Below, one piece after another: positions 42,477 through 51,065 of a stretch of DNA of 64,000 bases (position 1 is the first letter of the stretch; each line of letters opens with the position of its first letter). The DNA lies in contig JANLFW010000005.1 in NCBI GenBank assembly GCA_024653305.1, forward strand, positions 8,011 to 72,010. Direction: 5' to 3'. Below the pieces are notes generated by a model. It was not told the DNA's origin. It was given only the letters and a program-made list of their open reading frames with translations, and did not search any database. This DNA comes from Candidatus Acetothermia bacterium. GTDB taxonomy: Bacteria; Bipolaricaulota; Bipolaricaulia; Bipolaricaulales; Bipolaricaulaceae. Both the position numbers and the translations under genes were made by a program.

Positions 42477-43458
42477 AGCGGATCCGCGGGTCCACCCACG
42501 CGAGCAGGATGTCCCCCAGCAGGTTCCCCACCTGGAGGAGGAACGCGAAGAACAGGAGCCCGGACATGATCACGTACTCGTCCTGGCGCTGGAGGGCGTT
42601 CCAGAACGCGCGTTCCACCGTAGGAAGGCCCAGGATGATGGCGGTGAAGAACGCCCCGGCGAACAGATCCGGCAGGGACATGCCGAGCATGGTGATGAGG
42701 GGGTTGATGGCGTTGCGCACCGCGTGCTTCCAGATCACCACCCGTTCCTGAAGGCCCTTGGCTCGGGCGGTGAGGACGTACTGCTGGGACAGCGTGTCCA
42801 AAAGCTGCCCCCGCATGTACCGGATGAGGCTGGCCATGCCCGCCGTCCCCACCACCACCAGCACCGGCCACAGGTGCCACACGAAGTTGACGAACTTCGC
42901 CCAGCTCCACGGGGCATTGACGTACTGCACGTCGAACAGTCCACCCACCCCAAGCCCCTTGGCCCCCACGTTCAGCACCGACACCAGGAACCAGATCAGC
43001 ACCAGGGCGAAGAAAAAGTTAGGGATGGACAAGCCCAGGAACCCGAAGAACGTCAGCGTGTAGTCCCCGATGGAGTACTGGCGTACCGCGGAGTAGATGC
43101 CGATGGGGATGGCCAGGATCCAGGTGAAGACGAGGGTCCCGAACGAGGTGAGGAGGGTCCAGCCGATGCGCCCCTTGAACAAGGCGTCGAACGCCGGCTG
43201 TTGCGTCTCCATGGAGTAGCCGAAGTCCCCCCGGGTAATGATGCCGGTGATCCATTTCCAGTAACGGACGTAGGACGGCTTGTCCAGACCATAGCGGGCC
43301 TCGAGGCGCGCGATCTCTTCTTTGCTGAACCGGGGGTTGAGTTTGAACACGGTGGTGAAGTTGCCGGGCATGAGCTGGATGATGAAAAAGCTGATCAGGG
43401 ACACGATAACCAGCACCGGTACCATGTACAGGAGGCGCCGGACGATGTAGCCGACCAT
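42469..43458 (-). CDS. Peptide ABC transporter permease, OppB type
   Basis: A 329-residue permease beginning VGYIVRRLLYMVPVLVIVSL, with the coupling loop QYVLTARAKGLQERVVIW and the end segment LAWVDPRIRYD. The ATG at 43458 is chosen on this signature; the frame extends further upstream without family character. It forms the channel with the OppC-type subunit; no ATPase is encoded nearby. Confidence 0.92.
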   Translation of the reverse strand: MVGYIVRRLLYMVPVLVIVSLISFFIIQLMPGNFTTVFKLNPRFSKEEIARLEARYGLDKPSYVRYWKWITGIITRGDFGYSMETQQPAFDALFKGRIGWTLLTSFGTLVFTWILAIPIGIYSAVRQYSIGDYTLTFFGFLGLSIPNFFFALVLIWFLVSVLNVGAKGLGVGGLFDVQYVNAPWSWAKFVNFVWHLWPVLVVVGTAGMASLIRYMRGQLLDTLSQQYVLTARAKGLQERVVIWKHAVRNAINPLITMLGMSLPDLFAGAFFTAIILGLPTVERAFWNALQRQDEYVIMSGLLFFAFLLQVGNLLGDILLAWVDPRIRYD

Positions 43459-43482
43459 GGTGAAGCGAAGTATAGAGATAGA

Positions 43483-43508
43483 GAGGGGCGACCGCAAGAT
43501 CGCCCCTC
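43483..43508 (-). other. Intercistronic stem-loop after peptide-binding protein gene
   Basis: A perfect 9-bp stem GAGGGGCGA (43483-43491) with TCGCCCCTC (43500-43508) and an 8-nt loop, between the binding-protein stop and the OppB start. It is weaker than the other three but in the same position. Confidence 0.65.
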
Positions 43509-43529
43509 CGCTTCTTCCGGGAAATGGGA

Positions 43530-45287
43530 TCAGCGCACGACCCGGTTGCCCACCATCTTCGGGTTCGTCTTCCACAGGTACTCGGCGAACCCGAGCGCCC
43601 CCGCCAGCGGGCTGAACTCCGCCGTGTTCTGGAGGTTCCGGTAGAGGGCATAGCGGAACACCATGTTCACCGTGAAGATGAGGTCGAGGTTCTCGGCGAA
43701 CAGCCTCTGGTACTCCGCGTAGTAGCCGTAGGCCTCGTCGAAGTCGTACGTCTTCACGCCGAGGGCAAACAGCTCGTCGATGCGCTTGGCAATCGGGGTC
43801 GGGTCCTCGCAGTCCGAGTACTTCCAGAAGTGGAGCCCACCGCAGGACGTGTACACGTTGGCCCCGCCGTGGGGCTCAGAGCTGCCGGTGAGCCCGAGGA
43901 GCACCGCCTCGTACTGGCCGCCGAGGAGTTTGGTCACCAGGGCGTTGAACGAGATCGGGTTGAAGTTGACCTTGACCCCGACCTTGCGGGCATCGGCCGC
44001 GAAGATCTGGCATATCTGCTCGCGGATCGTGTTCCCGGCGTTGGTCTGGAGCTCGAACTCGAACGTGGTCCCGTCGGGCAGATCCCGCCACCCATCACCG
44101 TTCCGGTCCACGAGGCCGATCTTGTCCAGGAGCGCGGCGGCCGTGGCCAGGTCGTACTCGTACTTCGGCACGTCCTCCGTGTAGAACGGGGACAGCATGG
44201 TCACCGGGCTCCACTGGGGCACGCCCAGGCCCAGGTACACGTTGTCGATGATGGACTTCTTATCCACCAAGTGGGCCATGGCCTTGCGGAAGTCGAGCAT
44301 GCTGAAGTAGGTCTTGAGGGTCTCGTTGGGGCAGTCCTGGTTGAACACGATCCAGGTGGTGCCGGTGAGCGGTTTGGTCGGATCGATGCGGACCTCGAAC
44401 CCCTTCTGGGTCTTCTCCGCGATCAGGGTCGCCAGGTCCTCCGGCCGCGGCGCGTACACGTCGAGCTCGCCGTTCCGGAACTTGAGCATGATCGTGTCCA
44501 GCGAGAAGGAGATCACGTACTTGATGCCGTCGAGGTAGGGGAGCCGATTCCCCTTGGGATCCACCTTCCAGTAGTTGGGGTTGCGCACGATGACCACAAG
44601 CTGATCCGGGATGAACTCCTGGAGCATGAACGGCCCCATGCCCACGATGTCCTCGGGCTTGGCGTCCACGCCCCACACCCGGTTCAGCGCCTCAGGGTCG
44701 GCGTCGGGGTTGTACACCCGCGACAGGTCCTGGAGCTTGTGGGCCGGATAGATGGCCCCGCCGATCTCGCGCAGGAACGGCCGGAACGGCTCGGGGACGG
44801 TGAACACGACCGTATAGTCGTCCACCTTCTCCACCGTCATCCCCTCGGGGAGGACGTCGCGGTAGTCGGTGCGCACGTCGTCGTTGTAGATGACGCCCTT
44901 GAACGTGAAGATCACGTCGTCGGCGGTGAACGGCGCCCCGTCGGACCACTTCAACCCCTGACGCAGGTGGAACGTGATGGCGAGGCCGTCCCCGGAGATG
45001 TCCCAGGACTTGGCGAGCCCCGGCTCCACCTTATCGGTGATCGGGTTGACCTCGGTGAGGCCCGCGTGGAACATGCCACAGATGTCCGTGGACGAGGTCT
45101 CCTGGGCGATGTGGTAGTTGAACGTCTTCGGGTTGTCCAAGGACCCGACCACGAGATACCCCCCGTACTGCCCTGAGGCGAGGTTCGCCCAATCCCCCTG
45201 GCCGAAGGGCACCACCTTGTACTCCTGGGCGATGGCTGTCCCCGCCATCACCGCTGCCAACAAGCCAATCCACAGGATCTTTTTCAT
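43530..45287 (-). CDS. Peptide ABC transporter substrate-binding protein (SBP_bac_5 family)
   Basis: A 585-residue binding protein with signal peptide MKKILWIGLLAAVMAGTAIA, then the family core: FNYHIAQETSSTDICGMFHA, LAITFHLRQGLKWSDGAPF and DDVIFTFKGVIYND. The ATG at 45287 is preferred over one three codons upstream because GGAGGTG lies 6 nt before it. The long mature domain fits oligopeptide binding. It is the second gene of an operon led by a secreted HEAT-like protein. Confidence 0.92.
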   Translation of the reverse strand: MKKILWIGLLAAVMAGTAIAQEYKVVPFGQGDWANLASGQYGGYLVVGSLDNPKTFNYHIAQETSSTDICGMFHAGLTEVNPITDKVEPGLAKSWDISGDGLAITFHLRQGLKWSDGAPFTADDVIFTFKGVIYNDDVRTDYRDVLPEGMTVEKVDDYTVVFTVPEPFRPFLREIGGAIYPAHKLQDLSRVYNPDADPEALNRVWGVDAKPEDIVGMGPFMLQEFIPDQLVVIVRNPNYWKVDPKGNRLPYLDGIKYVISFSLDTIMLKFRNGELDVYAPRPEDLATLIAEKTQKGFEVRIDPTKPLTGTTWIVFNQDCPNETLKTYFSMLDFRKAMAHLVDKKSIIDNVYLGLGVPQWSPVTMLSPFYTEDVPKYEYDLATAAALLDKIGLVDRNGDGWRDLPDGTTFEFELQTNAGNTIREQICQIFAADARKVGVKVNFNPISFNALVTKLLGGQYEAVLLGLTGSSEPHGGANVYTSCGGLHFWKYSDCEDPTPIAKRIDELFALGVKTYDFDEAYGYYAEYQRLFAENLDLIFTVNMVFRYALYRNLQNTAEFSPLAGALGFAEYLWKTNPKMVGNRVVR

Positions 45288-45316
45288 CCCATCCACCTCC
45301 TACTGGCTGGTCTCGT

Positions 45317-46102
45317 TCACAGGTCCGCCGCCCACTTGGCGCCCAGGGTCCAGGCGTAGGCCCACTTGTACTCCGCGCTCGGCTTCGGGTCGAAGAAGAA
45401 CGACGTGACCTTCTTGTGCAGGTCGGTCGCGGAGTCGGACACGAGGAAGTCCAACAGGGCGCAGGCCGCCGCGTAGCGGAGGTACTCGTTCTCGCCCTCG
45501 AGGGCCTGCTTCTCCAGGTCGGCCCGGGACAGGGCGGTCGTCGGCGGGAACAGGTAGTGGCCGGCGAGGAACTCCGCCGCCGCCTTGCGGTACCCGGCCG
45601 AGGCCGTGTCGTCCTTACAGATGGCCTCGAGCTTGGCCCGGTCAAAGTTGGCGCGCTTCTTCTGGAAGTAGGCCTTGGCCGCGGCGTACTGGAGTTCCTC
45701 GGAGGCGCCCTTCGTGTACAAGAACTCGAGAGAGATCTCGTTGTTGGCGATGAGGAAGTTGAGGAGCGCGGGCACTGCCGCCCCCCGCACCAGAGGGGAG
45801 GCGTTCTCCGTGATCTCGTTCAGCAGGAAGACCTTGGTCTTCCCGGCACCGATCCAAAGCTTGCCCAGCGCCAGCCCGGCGGCCATGCGGATGGCCTCCG
45901 ACTCCCCCTTCTCGATCAGGACGAGGAGCTCGGCCTCCGTCTTCGTGGCCTCATAGTAGCCGACCAGGGCGTAACCGGCGGCCATGCGGATCTCGGGCAC
46001 GACGTCCTTGGCCGCGATCCGCTCGAGATCGGCGCCGCTGTACCCGGCCAGCACGGGAACCGTGACCAACAATGCCAGCAAACACCCCACTGCTTTCGTC
46101 AT
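45317..46102 (-). CDS. Secreted HEAT-like repeat protein
   Basis: A 261-residue protein with a signal peptide (residues 2-19, MTKAVGCLLALLVTVPVLAG) and about seven short helical repeats of the form xxYAAAxALLxFL: IRMAAGYALVGYY, IRMAAGLALGKLW, VRGAAVPALLNFL, LQYAAAKAYFQKK, YRKAAAEFLAGHY, LRYAAACALLDFL and YKWAYAWTLGAKW. This is a HEAT-like solenoid, expected to bind proteins or peptides outside the cytoplasm. GGAGGGGG lies just before the ATG at 46102. It is the first gene of the third peptide-importer operon, 29 nt before the binding-protein gene, so it may assist peptide capture. No family name is recognised. Confidence 0.75.
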   Translation of the reverse strand: MTKAVGCLLALLVTVPVLAGYSGADLERIAAKDVVPEIRMAAGYALVGYYEATKTEAELLVLIEKGESEAIRMAAGLALGKLWIGAGKTKVFLLNEITENASPLVRGAAVPALLNFLIANNEISLEFLYTKGASEELQYAAAKAYFQKKRANFDRAKLEAICKDDTASAGYRKAAAEFLAGHYLFPPTTALSRADLEKQALEGENEYLRYAAACALLDFLVSDSATDLHKKVTSFFFDPKPSAEYKWAYAWTLGAKWAADL

Positions 46103-46206
46103 CAACCCCCTCCTTACCTGAACCACCCATGGGTTACCCCGACGCAACCAAGCCGTACGTTTCGTCTGTCCCTCACCTCCTTCTCAAGATTGAAGTTTCA
46201 AAGTCT

Positions 46207-46235
46207 ATTCTAGTGATTCGCCCTCCCCATGTCAA
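46207..46235 (-). promoter_or_regulatory. Strong promoter for HEAT-like/peptide-importer operon
   Basis: On the minus strand: consensus TTGACA (46230-46235), 17-nt spacer, TAGAAT (46207-46212). It gives a leader of about 100 nt, unlike most promoters here. It stands back to back with the tRNA promoter. Confidence 0.7.
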
Positions 46236-46241
46236 CTTGGG

Positions 46242-46270
46242 TTGGCAGGCCGGGGGTCGGGGTGTAGTAT
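46242..46270 (+). promoter_or_regulatory. Promoter for tRNA-Pro
   Basis: TTGGCA (46242-46247), 17-nt spacer, TAGTAT (46265-46270), about 9 nt before the mature tRNA 5' end. Confidence 0.6.
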
Positions 46271-46279
46271 CACCGGGCA

Positions 46280-46356
46280 CGGAGCGTAGCGCAGCCTGGC
46301 AGCGCGCTGGCATGGGGGGCCAGAGGTCACCGGTTCAAATCCGGTCGCTCCGACCA
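46280..46356 (+). tRNA. tRNA-Pro (GGG)
   Basis: A 77-nt cloverleaf: acceptor CGGAGCG/CGCTCCG, D stem GCGC/GCGC, anticodon stem CTGGC/GCCAG with loop ATGGGGG (anticodon GGG at 46314-46316), T arm ACCGG-TTCAAAT-CCGGT, discriminator A and encoded CCA at 46354-46356. It reads the codons CCC and CCU. Confidence 0.97.
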
Positions 46357-46387
46357 GACAAAGGCCGTTCCCAGTCCAAATTTCCGG

Positions 46388-47206
46388 CTAACCAGCGCCC
46401 AGGAGCCGTAGCTGTTCGGGGTACCCGACCCAGATCCGCGGTCCGGCCTGGAAATCTGGCCACTCCAGTTGCCCGGTGACGGCTATCCTGTGGCCGATGA
46501 GCTTGGGCGGAGACGGGATGGATAAGGAGGCCTCCTGGGCCACCACGGCGTGAAACCCATACCGGCTATCCGCGGCCCATACGGTCCAGCCATCCTCGCT
46601 CTCCTCGACCCGCCCCACGGTGAACCCCACCGTCACCGCCTGCAAGATGCACTCAACGATCCTCCCCTCAACCTCGGATAGGTCCATCGGGTCAGGGAAT
46701 GCGCTCCACAGCCCGCGCTTCTCCACCTGGGCCAGGGTCTGGGCGCGCCGGAGCCGCTCGTAGTGTCGATCTTCCTTGGGCCAGAACACGAGAAGCCGGG
46801 CCAGTCCCCGGCGCAGGAGTTCCTCGTTGACCAGGACCCACTGCCCGTCTTTTTCCACCCACAAGTACGCCAGCAGCCGCCCGTAGGCGTCGTAGCGCTC
46901 GGGTCCGAACTCGAGGTACACGTCCCGCCGCCACACGAGATCGCGGTTGACCTGTTTGGCCGGATAGTAGAAGGGCTGCCCTTCCTCAGGGGTATCGATC
47001 CCCAGGTACCGCACGTAGACACGAGGTGCCGACAGCACAACCGTGTCTCCGTCCACCACGTAGCTCACCCGGACCACCGGCGCGCCGGGCGGAGGCTGGG
47101 CCCCCACCCCGACCGCCAGTCCCAGGGCCACTGCCGCCCAGGCCAGGATAGTAAGTGAAGGGTGACGAGTGAGGAGTGGAAAACAATGAGAGAACCGGTC
47201 ACGCAT
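46388..47206 (-). CDS. Secreted staphylococcal-nuclease-like protein
   Basis: A 272-residue protein with a signal sequence (about 18-37) and an SNase (TNase) domain at about 45-170: VVDGDTVVL, VRYLGIDTPEEG, GPERYDAYGRLLAYLW and LRRGLARLLVF. The Asp, Asp and Arg/Glu positions used by thermonuclease for Ca2+ binding and phosphate hydrolysis appear kept. A C-terminal OB-like domain (about 190-270) follows. It starts 13 nt after the sugar-permease stop, so it is probably the last gene of the sugar-importer operon. It may degrade extracellular nucleic acids. It converges with tRNA-Pro. Confidence 0.85.
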   Translation of the reverse strand: MRDRFSHCFPLLTRHPSLTILAWAAVALGLAVGVGAQPPPGAPVVRVSYVVDGDTVVLSAPRVYVRYLGIDTPEEGQPFYYPAKQVNRDLVWRRDVYLEFGPERYDAYGRLLAYLWVEKDGQWVLVNEELLRRGLARLLVFWPKEDRHYERLRRAQTLAQVEKRGLWSAFPDPMDLSEVEGRIVECILQAVTVGFTVGRVEESEDGWTVWAADSRYGFHAVVAQEASLSIPSPPKLIGHRIAVTGQLEWPDFQAGPRIWVGYPEQLRLLGAG

Positions 47207-47219
47207 CACCGCTCACCCC

Positions 47220-48170
47220 TCACCGCTCGTAGTGCACCCGCCGTTGGGTCACCAAGAGCTGGAACAGCGTGAGCACGAAGATGATGCCGAACAGCACCAC
47301 CGACGCCGCGGAGGCCGGCCCAAACCCGGATGCCCCCCGCGGGCCGCTCTGGAACATGCGGGTCACGATGTAGTACACGATGGTTTCCGCCGACCGCAAG
47401 GGGCCAGAGGTCCCGCTGAACAGGAACACAACCTCTTCGTAGATCTTGAACGATCCGATAAGGGCCATGATGAACACGAAGAAGATCTGGGGGGTGAGGA
47501 GGGGAAGGGTAACGTGACGCCACACGCGCCACCCCGAGGCTCCATCCACCTTGGCGGCGTCGTAGTACATCCGGTCGATCCCCTGCATCCCCGCAAGAAG
47601 GATCACGGCCTGGTACCCTACGAACCGCCACACGTTCATGATCACGAGCGCCCACAGGGTGTAGCGCGGGTTGTTCAACCAGTTGATGGGGGTGAGCCCG
47701 ACATACCCCAGGAAGTAGTTGAGGAGGCCCTTCCGCCAATCAAAGATCCAGTTCCAAACCAAACCAATGGCCGCAACCGGCGTCACATAGGGCAGGAAAT
47801 AGCTCAACCGGTAGAACGCCCGCAACCGAAGCCCCTGGTTGAGGAAGCTCGCCAAGGCCAGGGCCAGAACCAGGGTGATGGGCACGGATAGCCCCACGTA
47901 AAGGCTCGTCTGGTAGATGGCCTTGAGGAAGTACCGGTCGCCGAACAGGATCCGGTAGTTCGCAAGCCCTGCGTACACCTTGTAGAACGGGATGACGGTG
48001 TCCCCGACCCGCTTCACCGTGTACACGTCGTGGAGGGAAAGGTAGAACGCATTGAAGAACGGGTAAAACGTGAAAACCCCGAGTACCACGAGGGCGGGAA
48101 GGAGGTAGAGATAGGCCTCCGCCGTTTCCCGCCAAAAGGCCTTGCGCCACCAGTCTTCCGGAACCCTCAC
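47220..48170 (-). CDS. Sugar ABC transporter permease, MalF/UgpA type
   Basis: A 316-residue permease with about six helices, beginning YLYLLPALVVLGVFTFYP, and with the coupling loop DAAKVDGASGWRVWRHVTLP. The start is GTG 48170. It is separated from the binding-protein gene upstream by a strong stem-loop, and with the MalG-type gene forms the channel. No ATPase gene is present. Confidence 0.92.
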   Translation of the reverse strand: MRVPEDWWRKAFWRETAEAYLYLLPALVVLGVFTFYPFFNAFYLSLHDVYTVKRVGDTVIPFYKVYAGLANYRILFGDRYFLKAIYQTSLYVGLSVPITLVLALALASFLNQGLRLRAFYRLSYFLPYVTPVAAIGLVWNWIFDWRKGLLNYFLGYVGLTPINWLNNPRYTLWALVIMNVWRFVGYQAVILLAGMQGIDRMYYDAAKVDGASGWRVWRHVTLPLLTPQIFFVFIMALIGSFKIYEEVVFLFSGTSGPLRSAETIVYYIVTRMFQSGPRGASGFGPASAASVVLFGIIFVLTLFQLLVTQRRVHYER

Positions 48171-48204
48171 CCTGGCCGTGGCAACCCCCTTGGGCTCGAT
48201 CCCA

Positions 48205-48231
48205 TGGGGGGAGGGGTATGCCCTCCCCCCA
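48205..48231 (-). other. Intercistronic stem-loop after sugar-binding protein gene
   Basis: A perfect 11-bp stem TGGGGGGAGGG (48205-48215) with CCCTCCCCCCA (48221-48231) and a 5-nt loop, between the binding-protein stop (48243) and the permease start (48170). No T-run follows in the direction of transcription. Confidence 0.8.
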
Positions 48232-48242
48232 CATCCTTCCCA

Positions 48243-49466
48243 TCACTCCGCGATCAGGGCTTCGATCTCGGCCGCGAGCTGGTCCATGGCTGCCTTGGGC
48301 GAAAGCTGGCCGGTGAGGAGGAGCTCGTAGTAGCTGATCAACGTGGTGCGGATCCCAGCGTAGGCGGGATGGAGGAGCTGGGAGAACCCATGGGCGAACT
48401 GGGAGGTCATCACCGCCCGCTCGGGATGGTCCCGGCAGAACGCCTGCCACTCCGGAGAGGCGATGCCGCTCTGGGTTACTGGCAAGTACCCCGTGCTCTG
48501 AGCCCAGAACGCCGTGTTCTCCGGGCGGAGAAGGAACTCGATGTACTTCGCCGCCGCTGCGATCTGCTCCGGGGTCTGGTTGAGGGCGAACACCCCGAGG
48601 TTGGTCCCCTGGATCATCGAGGCGCAAGTTTTATGGCAAGGGACGGGGGCCACGGCCAGGGGGACCCCAGCGGTGTTGGCCGCGCTGAGGTTATAGGGAT
48701 AACCGGCCGAGGTGTCGAGGAACATGGCGATGGAAATCCCCTTGGCGATGGCATCCGAGGTGTACCCCCCCTGGACGAGGGCGTACTTGGCGAGCTCGGC
48801 GACGAACTCCGCGGCCTCTAGACCCTTGGCGTCGTTGATCGTCACCTCCTGCCAGTCCGGAGAGAGGATCGACCCCTCGGTCTGAGCGAGGAAGCCCAGG
48901 AAGATCTCAGGGTTCGGGGGGCGGAACGCCGTGCCGTACCGGTCGAAAACCCCGTCCCGGTTCTCATCCACCGCGTTGGCGATGACGAGCTCCCGGAACT
49001 CCTCCCACGTGGTGGGCGGGGTGGGCACAAGGTCCGGCCGGTAGTACAGGACGACGATGGACTTGTTGAACGGCACGGTCATGAGCTTCCCGGTCTGGGG
49101 GAACGTGTTCCCCTCCCGCAGGGCGGGGACGAGGTCGGCCAGGAGCGCCTCGCTCAGGTAATCCTCGAGTGGGACAAGGGCGTCGAGGAACTGGGTGGTC
49201 CAGTTCTCGTACTGCTGAGCCACCGTAGGGGGCTGGCCGGCAGCCACCGCCGAATAAAGCTTCTGCTCCAGCGCCCCGTAGCCGCCCTGGTAGATGAGCT
49301 CGACCACGATCCCCGGGTTCTCCGCCATGAACTTCTGGGTGAGCGCCTCGAGCGCAGGGGCGTGCGCCTTCCCCATCGCGTGCCAGAACGTGATCTTGAC
49401 CTCTCCACCCCACGCCACAAGCCCCGCTACCATCATCAACACGATCAACGCGTAACCCTTCCGCAT
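48243..49466 (-). CDS. Sugar ABC transporter substrate-binding protein (SBP_bac_1 family)
   Basis: A 407-residue binding protein with signal peptide RKGYALIVLMMVAGLVAWG and family features: VKITFWHAMGKAHAPALEAL, FNKSIVVLYYRPDLV, TTWEEFREL and FLLRPENTAFWAQSTGYLPV. It resembles glycerol-3-phosphate (UgpB) or oligosaccharide binding proteins; the ligand is not certain. AGGAGGG lies 5 nt before the ATG at 49466. The long upstream frame is spurious. Confidence 0.92.
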   Translation of the reverse strand: MRKGYALIVLMMVAGLVAWGGEVKITFWHAMGKAHAPALEALTQKFMAENPGIVVELIYQGGYGALEQKLYSAVAAGQPPTVAQQYENWTTQFLDALVPLEDYLSEALLADLVPALREGNTFPQTGKLMTVPFNKSIVVLYYRPDLVPTPPTTWEEFRELVIANAVDENRDGVFDRYGTAFRPPNPEIFLGFLAQTEGSILSPDWQEVTINDAKGLEAAEFVAELAKYALVQGGYTSDAIAKGISIAMFLDTSAGYPYNLSAANTAGVPLAVAPVPCHKTCASMIQGTNLGVFALNQTPEQIAAAAKYIEFLLRPENTAFWAQSTGYLPVTQSGIASPEWQAFCRDHPERAVMTSQFAHGFSQLLHPAYAGIRTTLISYYELLLTGQLSPKAAMDQLAAEIEALIAE

Positions 49467-49525
49467 TGCATCCCTCCTTCCTGAGGATTGAATAAGCCAA
49501 GCTTGCGTTCCAATCTCACCTCCCC

Positions 49526-50395
49526 TCACTTCAGCCCAGTGCGGGCAATGCCTTGAACGAACTGGCGCTGGGTCAGGAAGAACAGGATCAGAATGGGCAC
49601 GATGGCCATCGTCGAAGCGGCCATGAGCAGATGGTAGTCTGTCCCCACATCCTGCTGGAAGTACCGCAGCCCCACGGGCACGGTTCGCAGCTCCACCTTG
49701 TTCGTCATGATGAGCACCCACAAGAACGCGTTCCACGAGCCCACGAACTTGAACAGGGCCACGGTGGCGATCCCCGGCCGGGAGAGCGGCACCACGATCC
49801 GCCAGAGATAGCGGAGCCGGGAACAGCCATCGATGCGCGCCGAATCCCACAGCTCGTCGGGTATGGTGCGGAAGAACTGGCGCAACAGGAAGATCCCGAA
49901 CACGGACACGATCCAGGGGATGATGAGGGCCCAGTACGTGTCGTACCAGCCCAGGCGGCTGATCGTGACGTAGTTGGGCACCAGCAGCATTTGGCCGGGG
50001 ATCATCATCGTACCCAGGAGGATCGTGAACACCACGTTCTTCCCGAGGAAGTTCATCTTCGCAAACGCGTAGGCCGCGAGGATGGTGGTGATGACCTCGC
50101 CCACGGTGGTGGTAATCGCGATGAAAAAGGAGTTGAAGAAATAGCGGCCAAAGGGAGCTGCATTCCACGCCTCAAGGTAGTTCTCCCACCGCCACTGGGT
50201 TGGGATCCACACCGGGGGGATGCGGAGGGCCTCCACGAGGTCCTTGAACGAGGTGGAGACCATCCAGAGAAACGGCAGGATCATGATCGCTGCCCCAGCC
50301 GTAAGCAGGGCATACGAAGAAAGCTGCCATCCCGCCCGGCGCGCCCGATACACGGAAAGGCCTCCCGCGTTGCGATCGCCGAGCTTCCTGACCAT
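49526..50395 (-). CDS. Sugar ABC transporter permease, MalG/UgpE type
   Basis: A 289-residue permease with six helices, MILPFLWMVSTSFK near the first helix and the coupling loop DSARIDGCSRLRYLWRIVVP. It is the first gene of the sugar-importer operon in the order malG-type, binding protein, malF-type, nuclease. It is divergent from tdk, with both promoters in an 84-bp gap. Confidence 0.92.
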   Translation of the reverse strand: MVRKLGDRNAGGLSVYRARRAGWQLSSYALLTAGAAIMILPFLWMVSTSFKDLVEALRIPPVWIPTQWRWENYLEAWNAAPFGRYFFNSFFIAITTTVGEVITTILAAYAFAKMNFLGKNVVFTILLGTMMIPGQMLLVPNYVTISRLGWYDTYWALIIPWIVSVFGIFLLRQFFRTIPDELWDSARIDGCSRLRYLWRIVVPLSRPGIATVALFKFVGSWNAFLWVLIMTNKVELRTVPVGLRYFQQDVGTDYHLLMAASTMAIVPILILFFLTQRQFVQGIARTGLK

Positions 50396-50409
50396 GGGCG
50401 CCCATCTCT

Positions 50410-50438
50410 ACGTTACCCGGAGCCCCCTCCCCCTGCAA
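50410..50438 (-). promoter_or_regulatory. Promoter for sugar-importer operon
   Basis: On the minus strand: TTGCAG (50433-50438), 17-nt spacer, TAACGT (50410-50415), then 14 nt to the ATG. A leader of about 8 nt is expected. Confidence 0.45.
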
Positions 50439-50443
50439 GGGCG

Positions 50444-50473
50444 TTGGTCGGGTGGGGCCGCGACCGCTACCAT
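50444..50473 (+). promoter_or_regulatory. Promoter for tdk, leaderless
   Basis: TTGGTC (50444-50449), 18-nt spacer, TACCAT (50468-50473); the ATG follows 6 nt later, so the transcript should begin at or next to the A of the ATG. Confidence 0.45.
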
Positions 50474-50479
50474 TCCCCC

Positions 50480-51061
50480 ATGCCAGGCAGGTTGGAAGTG
50501 ATCACGGGGTGTATGTTCTCGGGGAAGACGGAAGAGCTCCTCCGGCGGGTGGAACGGGCCCGGATCGCCCGGAAGCGGGTGCTCGTCCTCAAGCCGGAGT
50601 TGGACACCCGCTACGCGGCGGAGGAGGTGGGCACCCACTACGGCCGGTCGCTTCCCTGTCACCGGCTCCCGACAGCCGTTTGCCCCAGGCGGTTTCAGGA
50701 ACTGGTCACCGATCAGGACTTTGGGATCACGGACGTGTTTGCGTTCGACGAGGCCCATTTCTTCGGTCCCGAGTTCCCCGCGCTGTGCGAGTTCCTGGTG
50801 GCACGGGGAAAGCGGGTGATCGTGGCGGGGTTGGACCTGAACTTCCGCGGCGAGCCGTTCGGGCCCATGCCGGAGCTCCTGGCCCTGGCGGACGAGGTGG
50901 TGAAGCTCACCGCGGTGTGCGCGGCCTGCGGCGCCCCGGCCACCCGCTCCCAACGGCTGGTCGAAGGCCTCCCGGCCGCCGATGGCCCGGAGATCCTCAT
51001 CGGAGGCCTGGAGTCCTATGAGCCGCGGTGTCGGGACCACTTCGTACCTCCGCGCCGCTAG
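50480..51061 (+). CDS. tdk: Thymidine kinase
   Basis: A 193-residue type II thymidine kinase that phosphorylates thymidine to dTMP with ATP. P-loop GCMFSGKTEELL (about 10-21), Walker B/lid FAFDEAHFF with the catalytic Glu, and GLDLNFRGEPFGPMPELL, the substrate loop. The structural zinc site normally has four cysteines; here CAACGAP supplies two and the last pair is reduced to a single Cys in EPRCRDHFVP with a nearby His. Its stop is followed 5 nt later by an ABC ATPase gene. Confidence 0.95.
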   Translation: MPGRLEVITGCMFSGKTEELLRRVERARIARKRVLVLKPELDTRYAAEEVGTHYGRSLPCHRLPTAVCPRRFQELVTDQDFGITDVFAFDEAHFFGPEFPALCEFLVARGKRVIVAGLDLNFRGEPFGPMPELLALADEVVKLTAVCAACGAPATRSQRLVEGLPAADGPEILIGGLESYEPRCRDHFVPPRR

Positions 51062-51065
51062 CGCA

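Noticed and set aside
46103-46200. A 20-codon upstream ORF in the leader of the HEAT-like gene
   Set aside because: Its GTG overlaps the only possible Shine-Dalgarno sequence, leaving no spacing for initiation.
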